Shown: positions 1-7,323 of the stretch, in pieces
Position numbering within the stretch: the first letter of the stretch is position 1
Layout: each line of letters opens with the position of its first letter
Origin: Legionellaceae bacterium
GTDB lineage: Bacteria; Pseudomonadota; Gammaproteobacteria; Legionellales; Legionellaceae
DNA length: 13,596 nt
Direction of reading: 5' to 3'
NCBI GenBank assembly: GCA_027449525.1
Contig: DAIDLK010000001.1
Location: 17,416-31,011 of the forward strand
Position numbers and translations under genes: made by a program
The notes under the pieces: generated by a model
The model's database searches: none
What the model saw: the letters and a program-made list of their open reading frames with translations, nothing else
What the model was told of the DNA's origin: nothing

Positions 1-408
1 ACTGACCGCGGTGGATAAAGCCTCGGGCGCTTGCAACGCCATAATATCGTTGATTGCGCAAGCACCTGCTCCAACCGCAGCGACCATCACTTCAGGTTTA
101 CACGTATCAACCGATACAGCGATTGCATGCTGCCGACAAATCGCTTGAATCACAGGAATGACTCGGGCTAATTCATCGTCTACCGAAACGGGATCGGCGA
201 ATGGACGTGACGACTCCCCACCGATATCTAACACGTCGGCACCAGCGGCAATCAAACGCTCCGCCTGACGAAGAGCATCATCAAGGACCAAAAACTGCCC
301 GCCATCTGAAAAGGAATCAGGAGTCACGTTGATGACTCCCACAACGAGTGGCGGCGATTGAGCGACTTGCCAAGACTCACGCCAGGCAAAGAATTCCGTA
401 CTATTCAC
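1..408 (-). CDS. folP: Dihydropteroate synthase, N-terminal 136 residues (cut by the window edge)
   Basis: Condenses p-aminobenzoate with 6-hydroxymethyl-dihydropterin diphosphate in cytoplasmic folate synthesis. My translation shows the family motifs in order: GVINVTPDSFSDGG at about residues 24-37, DIGGESSRP where the usual text is GESTRP, then SVDTCKPEV and an AIND segment. The E. coli enzyme is about 280 residues, so roughly half is present and the C-terminal half lies left of base 1. The chosen start is a GTG at 408-406 inside the end of ftsH (GTGAATAG joins start and stop), so the two genes overlap by 8 bases. This places PLVVGVINVTP about 20 residues in, as expected for the family. A GGAG lies about 10 bases upstream. 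It is the last visible gene of the rlmE-ftsH-folP operon and is probably translated by coupling to ftsH. Function is near certain; the start is likely. Confidence 0.93.
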   Translation of the reverse strand, partial: MNSTEFFAWRESWQVAQSPPLVVGVINVTPDSFSDGGQFLVLDDALRQAERLIAAGADVLDIGGESSRPFADPVSVDDELARVIPVIQAICRQHAIAVSVDTCKPEVMVAAVGAGACAINDIMALQAPEALSTAVS

Positions 409-2350
409 CCGAACGTTGCTCCGGGTGCGACTCGTTAACGGAGAGATCCTCACTAACCACAAAAGCCGCTGGCGTAGCGCTTTCAGACCCAGGTGGTGGC
501 GAAGGCTTCTGGGAATTCATTAGCTCATCCCAACCATCTGGTGGAGATGGGGAATGTCCGGCCATAATTTGCTCAATTTGCTTAGCATCGATGGTCTCGT
601 ATTTGATTAACGCCTCAGCCATGAGGTGTAGCTTGTGCATGTTCTCCAGTAAAATGGATTTGGCATGCTGGTAATTTCTATCGATTATTTGGCGTACTTC
701 TTCATCAATTTGTTGGGCGGTTTGATCGGAAATTTCTTTATTTTGACTCATGCTGCGCCCTAAAAATACTTCGCCTTCTTCATGACCAAACGTTAAGGGC
801 CCCAGCGCAGACAAACCCCAACTGGTCACCATTTTGCGTGCAATTTCAGTCGCTCGCATGATGTCATTCGAGGCGCCAGTGGTTGCTTGCTCCGCGCCAA
901 AAATAAGCTCTTCAGCCAGGCGCCCGCCAAATAAACTGGCTAATTGACTTTCTAACCGACGTTTGCTGTGGCTATAGCGATCTTGGTCCGGTAAAAACAT
1001 GGTCACACCGAGTGCTCGCCCGCGCGGTATAATGCTCACTTTGTAAACCGGATCATGCTCAGGAACCATCAACCCCACTAATGCGTGACCTGACTCATGG
1101 TAAGCAGTTAATTTTTTCTCCGCTTCAGTCATTACCATCGAACGACGCTCAGCACCCATCATGATTTTATCTTTGGCATGATCAAGTTCCAACATACCGA
1201 CTTTGTGTTTATTAGCACGCGCAGCAAACAAAGCCGCTTCATTCACTAGATTAGCCAAGTCAGCACCAGAAAATCCAGGCGTCCCGCGTGCTATTGACAA
1301 GATCTCAACTTGATTATCGATAGGAACTTTACCTAAATGCACTTTCAAAATTTGCTCACGCCCACGAATATCCGGCAAAGGAACCACTACTTGGCGGTCA
1401 AAACGTCCCGGACGGAGCAAGGCCGGGTCAAGCACGTCGGGTCGATTGGTCGCCGCAATCACAATCACTCCTTCGTTACCATCAAAACCATCCATTTCAA
1501 CCAATAGCTGGTTTAACGTTTGTTCACGCTCATCGTGCCCACCGCCGAGACCCGCACCGCGGTGCCGCCCAACGGCATCAATTTCATCAATAAAAATAAT
1601 GCAAGGAGCTTGTTTTTTAGCTTGCTCGAACATATCGCGCACGCGTGAAGCACCCACCCCAACAAACATTTCCACAAAATCGGAGCCAGAAATCGTAAAA
1701 AACGGCACTTTCGCCTCACCAGCTACGGCGCGCGCGAGCAACGTTTTACCGGTTCCTGGCGAGCCAACTAACAACACACCACGGGGAATACGTCCACCAA
1801 GGTTCTGGAATTTAGACGGGTCACGTAAAAAATCGACTAATTCTTTTACTTCGTCTTTTGCTTCATCCACGCCTGCAACATCAGCAAAAGTTACTTTAAC
1901 TTGGTCTTCGCCCAACAACCGCGCACGTGAGCGACCAAACGACATAGCGCCACGCCCGCCACCACCTTGCATCTGACGCATAAAAAATACCCACACACCA
2001 ATGAGCAACAACATAGGGAACCAGTTAATAAAGACATGCAATAGCAGGCTTTCCTGCTGCCGCTCTTGCCCCACCACATCCACGTTGTGTTTTAGTAGTT
2101 GCCCGAGTAAGGCATTATCCGGAATCGGTTGGTAGGTCACAAAACGGTGGTTATTTTTATTGATGCCACGAATTATTTTGTCGTCTTCAATCGCAACCGC
2201 TGCTACCATATTTTGGTCGATATCACGCAAAAACTGACTATAAGAAATTTTTTCTACGACCGCGTTATGCGGCGTAAAATTGCTAAATACGGACACCAAA
2301 ACGATAGCAATAATTAACCATAAAAATAAATTTTTAACCATGTCATTCAA
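401..2350 (-). CDS. ftsH: ATP-dependent zinc metalloprotease FtsH
   Basis: Inner-membrane AAA+ protease, hexameric in the family, that degrades misfolded membrane proteins and regulators such as LpxC in E. coli. Visible in order (649 residues): membrane helix at 7-23, periplasmic domain to about 100, second helix at 103-124, Walker A GSPGTGKT at 196-203, Walker B IIFIDEID at 251-258, TNRPDVLDPALLRPGRFDR with arginine fingers R316 and R319, zinc motif HESGH at 418-422, and third zinc ligand D496 in ASNDI. The tail from about 598 is Pro/Ser-rich. Walker A has Ser where Pro is usual. Start: GAGG at 2362-2359 lies 8 bases before a TTG at 2350, giving an N-terminus MNDMVKNL. The ATG at 2341 (MVKNL, 646 residues) is the alternative but sits 17 bases from that site. 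An ATG further up at 2374 lies upstream of the GAGG and adds 8 residues not expected in the family. The gene lies 47 bases after rlmE and overlaps folP. Confidence 0.97.
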   Translation of the reverse strand: MNDMVKNLFLWLIIAIVLVSVFSNFTPHNAVVEKISYSQFLRDIDQNMVAAVAIEDDKIIRGINKNNHRFVTYQPIPDNALLGQLLKHNVDVVGQERQQESLLLHVFINWFPMLLLIGVWVFFMRQMQGGGGRGAMSFGRSRARLLGEDQVKVTFADVAGVDEAKDEVKELVDFLRDPSKFQNLGGRIPRGVLLVGSPGTGKTLLARAVAGEAKVPFFTISGSDFVEMFVGVGASRVRDMFEQAKKQAPCIIFIDEIDAVGRHRGAGLGGGHDEREQTLNQLLVEMDGFDGNEGVIVIAATNRPDVLDPALLRPGRFDRQVVVPLPDIRGREQILKVHLGKVPIDNQVEILSIARGTPGFSGADLANLVNEAALFAARANKHKVGMLELDHAKDKIMMGAERRSMVMTEAEKKLTAYHESGHALVGLMVPEHDPVYKVSIIPRGRALGVTMFLPDQDRYSHSKRRLESQLASLFGGRLAEELIFGAEQATTGASNDIMRATEIARKMVTSWGLSALGPLTFGHEEGEVFLGRSMSQNKEISDQTAQQIDEEVRQIIDRNYQHAKSILLENMHKLHLMAEALIKYETIDAKQIEQIMAGHSPSPPDGWDELMNSQKPSPPPGSESATPAAFVVSEDLSVNESHPEQRSGE

Positions 2351-2368
2351 AATGATAACCTCTTTTTC

Positions 2369-2381
2369 CGGCAAATTGCCG
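2369..2381 (-). repeat. Short inverted repeat in the rlmE-ftsH gap
   Basis: CGGCAA-A-TTGCCG is a perfect inverted repeat that could fold as a 5-bp stem with a 3-base loop in the mRNA, a few bases upstream of the proposed ftsH ribosome site. It lacks a proper T-tract, so I do not call it a terminator. It may pause polymerase, mark an RNase site between rlmE and ftsH, or be chance. Confidence 0.3.
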
Positions 2382-2397
2382 TGTTCTAACGTTAAAG

Positions 2398-3021
2398 TTA
2401 CACCAAATTATAGCCCTTCGCCAGTAAATACGTCTCACGAGAGCGGGCTCGAGACGCTTGCGGTTTACGTAACATCACCTCAGCAAATTGGGCTCGCGCT
2501 TCTTTTATTAATGCATCGAAGCCACTGCCATGAAACACTTTCATTAGGAGTGTGCCTCCAGGTTGTAACACCTCCGCACACAACGCCAAGGCAAGCTCAC
2601 AAAGAAGCATCGCCCGAGGAATATCAACAGCTGGCAATCCACTCATGTTCGGCGCCATATCTGATAAAATAAGATTAACTCCGGCTGGTGGTATGGCGGC
2701 ACGCAACTGGACGAGTACCGCATCATCGGAAAAATCACCCAAGATAAAGGTGACATCGGCTAACGCGTCCATCGGCAAACAATCCAATGCAACAACACTG
2801 CCTTGCCCATTCAGACGTTCAGCCACGTATTGCGTCCATCCCCCAGGAGCAGCACCTAAATCAATCACGTGTAGTCCAGGTTTCAGTATACGATCTTTTT
2901 CATCCATTTCTTTTAGTTTATACGCCGCACGGCTACGATACCCGTCGCGATGCGCTTGCTTTACATACACATCATTAAAGTGTTCGTCTAACCATTTTCT
3001 GCTGGTTTTTGAACGTTTCAT
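2398..3021 (-). CDS. rlmE: 23S rRNA (uridine-2'-O-)-methyltransferase RlmE (RrmJ/FtsJ)
   Basis: Methylates the 2'-O of U2552 (E. coli numbering) in the A-loop of 23S rRNA and supports late 50S assembly. The 207-residue length matches the family (209 in E. coli). The SAM-binding loop DLGAAPGGW is at 54-62. The catalytic tetrad is complete as K35, D121 (in SDMAPNMSG), K161 (LLMKVFHG) and E196 (SRARSRETY), each three residues earlier than K38, D124, K164 and E199 of E. coli. The ATG at 3021 is the only usable start because a TGA lies in frame two codons upstream; no clear Shine-Dalgarno precedes it. It is the first gene of the minus-strand operon with ftsH and folP. In E. coli the ftsJ-ftsH pair is heat-inducible; I see no heat-shock promoter here that I would defend. 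Upstream, a divergent gene takes the place yhbY often occupies. Confidence 0.97.
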   Translation of the reverse strand: MKRSKTSRKWLDEHFNDVYVKQAHRDGYRSRAAYKLKEMDEKDRILKPGLHVIDLGAAPGGWTQYVAERLNGQGSVVALDCLPMDALADVTFILGDFSDDAVLVQLRAAIPPAGVNLILSDMAPNMSGLPAVDIPRAMLLCELALALCAEVLQPGGTLLMKVFHGSGFDALIKEARAQFAEVMLRKPQASRARSRETYLLAKGYNLV

Positions 3022-3075
3022 GCATCATCGAAAAAAAAATAATGAATCATTCTAACGAAGACAGGACTTTTTTTC

Positions 3076-3104
3076 TAGACAACCAGCGGTCTTTGTTCTA
3101 TAAA
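3076..3104 (+). promoter_or_regulatory. Sigma70-type promoter for the 602-residue protein
   Basis: TAGACA (3076-3081), a 17-base spacer, and TATAAA (3099-3104) match the -35 and -10 consensus at five of six positions each. The predicted start of transcription is near 3111, leaving a leader of about 35 bases before the ATG at 3146, with GGAG at 3134-3137 lying 8 bases before that ATG. Spacing and the ribosome site support it; activity is inferred. Confidence 0.6.
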
Positions 3105-3145
3105 TCATACTAATAGGTTAAAAAATGTATTATGGAGTAACAATC

Positions 3146-4954
3146 ATGCCCACACTCTACGCCATTGAAGACCAAATCCTCGCCAGCAAAGCAAGCATTG
3201 ATACCATTATCATGAGCTTGCGTAATAAGACCGGCATAGGACAAGAGTTTGTTAACAACGAGAATAAGCCAGCTGAAATCAATGCCATTACGCAGCAGTT
3301 TCTCAATTTAAAAAATAGTGTTGATACACTCCCTTTGACAGCTGAAAACGCCTGTGTTGCCAATTTATTGCAAATCGCGTTTGGACAGGGTACCCGATTT
3401 GATACCTGGTTGGATGAACAAAAACGAAGTGCAGCCGGTAATTTGATCACCGCCGAAAGTAATTTGCGTGCGCACTGCCAAGCAATTTCTAATCTAGCGC
3501 AGCTAGCTATAACCGATCCTGCTCAAGCACTTGTTCATGCGGAGAGCACACAAATTCATGCACTTGCTACCGCAATCCTCTTTTTGCAACGCATGAGCGA
3601 ATCCCAAAATTTTCCCCAACGTGATAAGGCATCCGTGACTGATTTTACAGAGAAACTGAGTCAAATTCGTCAACGACTTATTGCCTTGAACCCTGAATCG
3701 ATGCATGATTTAGATAGCATCACCGCGTTTTACACGGCACCTGAATATCACGCCTGTCAACAAGCCTTAGTCGATCTGGAACACACTTACCGAAGCACTC
3801 TATTTGCCTTAATCGACAAAGCCGAGCAATCGAAGAAGTTTCATTGGCATCTTGGTGCAACGAGCGAGACCCTTGTTCATGCACTCGATGGTTTGTACGC
3901 TAAGCACGCGAAACAAGTGACTGAGCTCATTGAACAAACACCTGGCACTGCCACTTTAATGTCTGAGCGAAAACAACAACACGACTATTTCCTTGGTCAA
4001 CGTGCTATGCGCAAATTAATTGAGCAAGCCGTACCAGAAAAAATGTCGCTCCTTTCTGGCGACCAGCAGGCTAAACGTGCTGCATTAGCGGTACAACTAA
4101 TCGCGCATTTTGATGATGACCTACCCCTTTTACCCGAAACCATCAAAAACAACCCTTTTTTTGAAGCCGGTTGCTTTGAGGAGTTACTGTTAACAGCACG
4201 CCCAAACGTGTTTAGTCGAGATGCATCTAACGGTGAATTACTGATAGCTGATAACGATTTTCGAGATGCCTTAGCCACCAACGCATCCCACCCACCTCAA
4301 GAAAAATGCGACCCACTATGTCAGCTATTGTATTGCATTAAATTAAGTACAGCGAAAGAAGAATGGACTGCTGAGCGAAAAATTGAAGCCTACGGCAAAC
4401 TCATCAACCTGATAAAAACAGGTCAATTGAAAGTCTCTGGCTCCGACGACAACCTCACTCAGGCGCGCGAAATGGCAGAAAAATGTCTATGGCTAGCCGT
4501 TAAAACGCACAAAACTGACCTTCCGCAATTAAAAACAATCTATGCCCACATTGAAAGTGGCGCCATGACGAAGGCATTGAAGGCCATCACCAAATTAGGT
4601 AAAGACGCGTCCTTTGAGTTACTAGAAGATCAAACCATCCAACGCCTCTTTCGTGACCGAAAATCGTTAACCCCCAGTGCAATCGATGCTCTGACAACCC
4701 GGTTAAACAAAGTTTATGCGCAAGATATTCAGCTACTTGGCATGCTTAATACCAGCGAGCTAACCGAGCATGCCACATTATCTCCTTGGTCTGACGATGA
4801 ACAAACCAGTAGCGAAGACAAGAGCGTAGAAGAGTTTGTCAACGAGGGTGGTAGTCAACCTGTCTCAACGCGCTTAAAAGCAAAGTTACGCGAAGAAGTT
4901 AGTCGAGACGACGCGGATAATGACAACGCGCCTCGTCCCGGCGAAACAAGTTAA
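3146..4954 (+). CDS. Unrecognised 602-residue soluble helical protein; speculative secretion-system effector
   Basis: I do not recognise this protein. The ATG at 3146 is chosen because GGAG sits 8 bases upstream; an ATG at 3125 would add seven residues but lies before that site. No signal peptide or membrane helix is visible. The sequence is dominated by amphipathic helical stretches rich in Ala, Leu, Gln, Glu and Lys, with few Gly/Pro and no obvious nucleotide-binding or catalytic motif. The last 60 residues change character: acidic, Ser/Asp/Glu-rich (SDDEQTSSEDKSVEEF), probably disordered, with REEVSRDDADND near the end. Large helical orphans with acidic C-termini are common among Dot/Icm effectors of Legionella and Coxiella, so an effector is possible, but no secretion genes are in the window. 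It has its own promoter and sits alone between the rlmE operon and convergent metabolic genes. Coding is very likely given the 1.8 kb open frame; function unknown. Confidence 0.88.
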   Translation: MPTLYAIEDQILASKASIDTIIMSLRNKTGIGQEFVNNENKPAEINAITQQFLNLKNSVDTLPLTAENACVANLLQIAFGQGTRFDTWLDEQKRSAAGNLITAESNLRAHCQAISNLAQLAITDPAQALVHAESTQIHALATAILFLQRMSESQNFPQRDKASVTDFTEKLSQIRQRLIALNPESMHDLDSITAFYTAPEYHACQQALVDLEHTYRSTLFALIDKAEQSKKFHWHLGATSETLVHALDGLYAKHAKQVTELIEQTPGTATLMSERKQQHDYFLGQRAMRKLIEQAVPEKMSLLSGDQQAKRAALAVQLIAHFDDDLPLLPETIKNNPFFEAGCFEELLLTARPNVFSRDASNGELLIADNDFRDALATNASHPPQEKCDPLCQLLYCIKLSTAKEEWTAERKIEAYGKLINLIKTGQLKVSGSDDNLTQAREMAEKCLWLAVKTHKTDLPQLKTIYAHIESGAMTKALKAITKLGKDASFELLEDQTIQRLFRDRKSLTPSAIDALTTRLNKVYAQDIQLLGMLNTSELTEHATLSPWSDDEQTSSEDKSVEEFVNEGGSQPVSTRLKAKLREEVSRDDADNDNAPRPGETS

Positions 4955-5805
4955 CGACACGACAAAAGACTACTAAACCCCTCACGAAAACTAGGAAACG
5001 CGAGCTGGACCCCCAGTTCGCGTTTTAACTTAGCATTACTCACCCGGCGATTGGCCTGATAAAATTCTTGTACACGGGGTGACAGCAGCGCTTTTGCATA
5101 CGGAATAATTTCGGGCGTTGGAACACCCAATAACTGGGCGGCATAAGCATCTACGGTAGGAGCAGACGCGGGCTCATCATCAGCAACATTATAAATACCA
5201 GCCAATTCGGGGTGTAGCATCGCGGTTACAATACTGGCAGCAAGATCGTGCACGTGGATACGTGAAAACACTTGGTCAGGTTTATCAATCGTCATGTGTT
5301 GGCCGGCAACTAAACGGTCCAACGGACTACGACCAGGACCATAAATTCCGGCCACACGAAAAATAGTGAGCGGGACACTCGATTGCGTTGCAAAAGCCGA
5401 CCAAGCCCGCTCAGCCGCTAAGCGCTGCTGACCGGTCCTGCTTGGCTGAAGACAAGCTGACTGCTCATCCACCCAGCCACCCTGGTGATCGCCATAGACC
5501 GCGGTAGACGACAAATAACCAATCCACTGTAATTGTTGAACGTGTTGAGTTAATAATTCAGCAAAATAGCCCAAGACCGGATCGCCAACGGCTGTTGGGG
5601 GTACACTGACCAAAATATGGGTAACCGTTGCTAAATGGGCTTGCACTGCTGTTGCATTGAAATCAATAATCGCCAAGCCAGGGCTACTGTTTGCCGGTAG
5701 CTGACGCGAGGTGGCGACGACTGGCAACCGGCGAACACTCAATTGCTCGTACACGAACCTGGCCGTATAACCAAAACCCAAAATTAATAATTTATACGAC
5801 AGCAT
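4951..5805 (-). CDS. Atypical NAD(P)-dependent SDR-family protein, YeeZ-like
   Basis: Rossmann-fold protein of the extended/atypical short-chain dehydrogenase type; substrate unknown. The N-terminus LLILGFGYTARFV (6-18) carries the glycine-rich dinucleotide loop. SVPP follows at 67-70, YLSSTAVYGD at 97-106 and FRVAGIYGPGRSPLDRL at 149-165. Y104 has no lysine four residues later, so the classical YxxxK pair is absent, as in the E. coli YeeZ group; whether it is a catalyst is uncertain. The 284-residue length fits that group. Start: ATG at 5805 has AAGGG in good position overlapping the photolyase end; a GTG at 5814 would add three residues and overlap the photolyase stop. It lies 5 bases downstream of phrB and is surely co-transcribed. 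Its TAA (4953-4951) overlaps the TAA of the converging plus-strand gene in the tetranucleotide TTAA. Confidence 0.88.
   Translation of the reverse strand: MLSYKLLILGFGYTARFVYEQLSVRRLPVVATSRQLPANSSPGLAIIDFNATAVQAHLATVTHILVSVPPTAVGDPVLGYFAELLTQHVQQLQWIGYLSSTAVYGDHQGGWVDEQSACLQPSRTGQQRLAAERAWSAFATQSSVPLTIFRVAGIYGPGRSPLDRLVAGQHMTIDKPDQVFSRIHVHDLAASIVTAMLHPELAGIYNVADDEPASAPTVDAYAAQLLGVPTPEIIPYAKALLSPRVQEFYQANRRVSNAKLKRELGVQLAFPSFREGFSSLLSCR
4996..5026 (+). terminator. Candidate hairpin terminator for the 602-residue protein gene
   Basis: AAACGCGAGCTGG (4996-5008) pairs with CCAGTTCGCGTTT (5013-5025) over 13 positions including one G-U, with a 4-base ACCC loop, and is followed by one more T and then AACTT. 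It lies 42 bases after the plus-strand stop. The hairpin is strong, but only four T's are present, three of them paired. It lies wholly within the 3' end of the convergent SDR gene. Confidence 0.5.
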
Positions 5806-5810
5806 TAGAT

Positions 5811-7226
5811 TCACCCTTTAATGGCTTGATACGCACTCAAAGCGCGCTTTCTTGCCACATCATGATCAACCAACGGCAAAGGGTAATCGGTGCCTAATTG
5901 TATCGGCAACATACCTTCCGGCGCGAGCCATGGTTTATGAATCCACTGACGTTCAACCGAGGCTAATTCCGGTACCCATAAGCGGACGTAGTCACCGTTG
6001 GCGTCAAATTTTTCTCCTTGTAATACAGGATTAAAGATACGAAAATAGGGTGCCGCATCCGCCCCACATCCAGCCACCCACTGCCATCCTGCTGAATTGC
6101 TGGCACAATCTGCATCCACTAACGTCTCTAAAAACCAATCGGCTCCTAATCGCCAATCAATTAACAAATCTTTGGTTAAAAACGATGCTACCAACATCCG
6201 TACACGATTGTGCATAAAACCTGTAGCCCATAGCTCACGCATCCCAGCATCCACTAAAGGGTATCCGGTTAACCCTCGCTGCCAAGCGGCCAGCGCCTTT
6301 GCCGAATTGCTCCACGGGAACGCATTGAACGCTGGCTTAAAATTCTCTACGGACAAATCTGGCACATGGTAAAGCAAGTGATACGAAAACTCTCGCCAGC
6401 CAAGCTCGGATAAAAAGTGATCAGCAGAAGCTTGATTGCAAAGGGACGCCTGCTTGGCTTGCAGGGTGGCACGCCAAATATCCCAGGGACTAATTTCACC
6501 AAAATGTAGGTGTGGTGATAGTTTTGAAGTAGCTTGTTGTGCTGGAAAATTACGTTGTTCTTTATAGTCATTTAAATGGGTTGTAATAAAGGCCCGCAAG
6601 CGTGTTTGGGCATGCTGCTCGCCGGGCGTCCAGTGTTCTGAAAAATGTTGCGCCCAATTGGGTTTTCTAGGTAATAATTGCCAGCTATTTAATCGATCAC
6701 TGGTTAGCTTTACTCCAACAAAATCCTTGGAGAAATGCGAACGTTTTGGCTCGACTAGTTGTTTTAAGCACTGCTTCCAAAACGGGGTAAATACTTTGAA
6801 ATACTCGCCGGTTTGCGTTTTAATTTCCCAAGGCTCTACGAGTAACTGACTATTCGAGCTTGATACCTGTATACCTTGTTGTCGCAAGTGCTGCTTGATG
6901 TGTTGATCCCTTGCGATAATTTGTGGCTCATAACAACGATTCCAATAAACGGCAGTCACTCGATGTTGTTTGATAAATTGTAATAATAATTCGAGAGGAT
7001 CACCTTGCCGTAAGGTTAGGTACAAACCCTGCGCCAACAACTCCGCTTTCAAACTCAACAAGCTATAATGTAGCCACCATCGCTGTGCTCCCACTACCTG
7101 GTGCGGTGATGCTTTATCATGCACGTACAACACAATCACGTGGCTGTGAGCGTGCGTTGCCGCAATTAGAGCAGGGTTGTGGCGACAACGCAGATCACGC
7201 CTCAGCCAAACTAAAGCAACTGACAT
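5811..7226 (-). CDS. phrB: Deoxyribodipyrimidine photolyase (class I CPD photolyase)
   Basis: Uses blue light and FADH- to split cyclobutane pyrimidine dimers in DNA. The 471 residues match the E. coli enzyme (472). N-terminal antenna domain begins VALVWLRRDLR. FAD domain motifs follow: TSKLSPHLHFGEIS (233-246), WREFSYHLL (277-285), TGYPLVDAGMREL (320-332) and HNRVRMLVASFL. The electron-transfer tryptophan triad is intact by alignment: W305, W358 and W381, equivalent to E. coli W306, W359 and W382. N377 matches the flavin-contacting N378. These features favour a true CPD photolyase over a cryptochrome-DASH. The antenna cofactor (MTHF or other) cannot be told. The ATG at 7226 has a GGGGGAAG stretch just upstream. 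It is first in a two-gene unit with the SDR gene and is divergent from the membrane protein gene at 7324. Repair role follows from the family; the link to the SDR is only by position. Confidence 0.96.
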   Translation of the reverse strand: MSVALVWLRRDLRCRHNPALIAATHAHSHVIVLYVHDKASPHQVVGAQRWWLHYSLLSLKAELLAQGLYLTLRQGDPLELLLQFIKQHRVTAVYWNRCYEPQIIARDQHIKQHLRQQGIQVSSSNSQLLVEPWEIKTQTGEYFKVFTPFWKQCLKQLVEPKRSHFSKDFVGVKLTSDRLNSWQLLPRKPNWAQHFSEHWTPGEQHAQTRLRAFITTHLNDYKEQRNFPAQQATSKLSPHLHFGEISPWDIWRATLQAKQASLCNQASADHFLSELGWREFSYHLLYHVPDLSVENFKPAFNAFPWSNSAKALAAWQRGLTGYPLVDAGMRELWATGFMHNRVRMLVASFLTKDLLIDWRLGADWFLETLVDADCASNSAGWQWVAGCGADAAPYFRIFNPVLQGEKFDANGDYVRLWVPELASVERQWIHKPWLAPEGMLPIQLGTDYPLPLVDHDVARKRALSAYQAIKG

Positions 7227-7262
7227 AAGCTTCCCCCAAAAGTAAATAAAATCAAAAGAACA

Positions 7263-7290
7263 GTGACTGCTTGCCTAAATAGTGTACAAT
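7263..7290 (+). promoter_or_regulatory. Candidate promoter of the 403-residue membrane protein
   Basis: GTGACT (7263-7268), a 16-base spacer, and TACAAT (7285-7290) form a plausible sigma70 promoter (four and five of six matches), with transcription starting near 7297 and a short leader of about 27 bases to ATG 7324. It would exclude the GTG at 7282 as start. Inferred only. Confidence 0.4.
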
Positions 7291-7304
7291 AAAGCCATTG
7301 TAAA
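7276..7304 (-). promoter_or_regulatory. Candidate promoter of phrB
   Basis: On the minus strand TTTACA (7304-7299), 17 bases, then TATTTA (7281-7276). The -35 is good and the -10 weak. It overlaps the opposing plus-strand candidate, so the two genes might compete for polymerase. Leader about 43 bases. Confidence 0.35.
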
Positions 7305-7323
7305 TTTTGTCGATACAGTGACT

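Larger units (their letters stand above)
7260..7323. repeat. Direct repeat ACAGTGACT flanking the divergent promoter region
   Basis: The nine bases ACAGTGACT occur at 7260-7268 and at 7315-7323, 55 bases apart, on either side of the overlapping divergent promoter candidates of phrB and the membrane protein gene; the second copy abuts the ATG at 7324. It could be a pair of regulator sites or chance. Confidence 0.3.

Noticed and set aside
1446..1976. A 176-codon open frame on the plus strand opposite ftsH
   Set aside because: It lies antisense to the most conserved AAA domain of FtsH, its translation is Pro/Ser/Arg-rich shadow composition, and it has no ribosome site.
3029..3037. A9 run upstream of rlmE as a phase-variable tract
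   Set aside because: It lies in the rlmE leader of a housekeeping operon, and the region is generally A/T-rich; nothing suggests switching.
2552..3055. A 167-codon open frame opposite rlmE on the plus strand
   Set aside because: Antisense shadow of a well-identified methyltransferase; low-complexity translation and no start signal.
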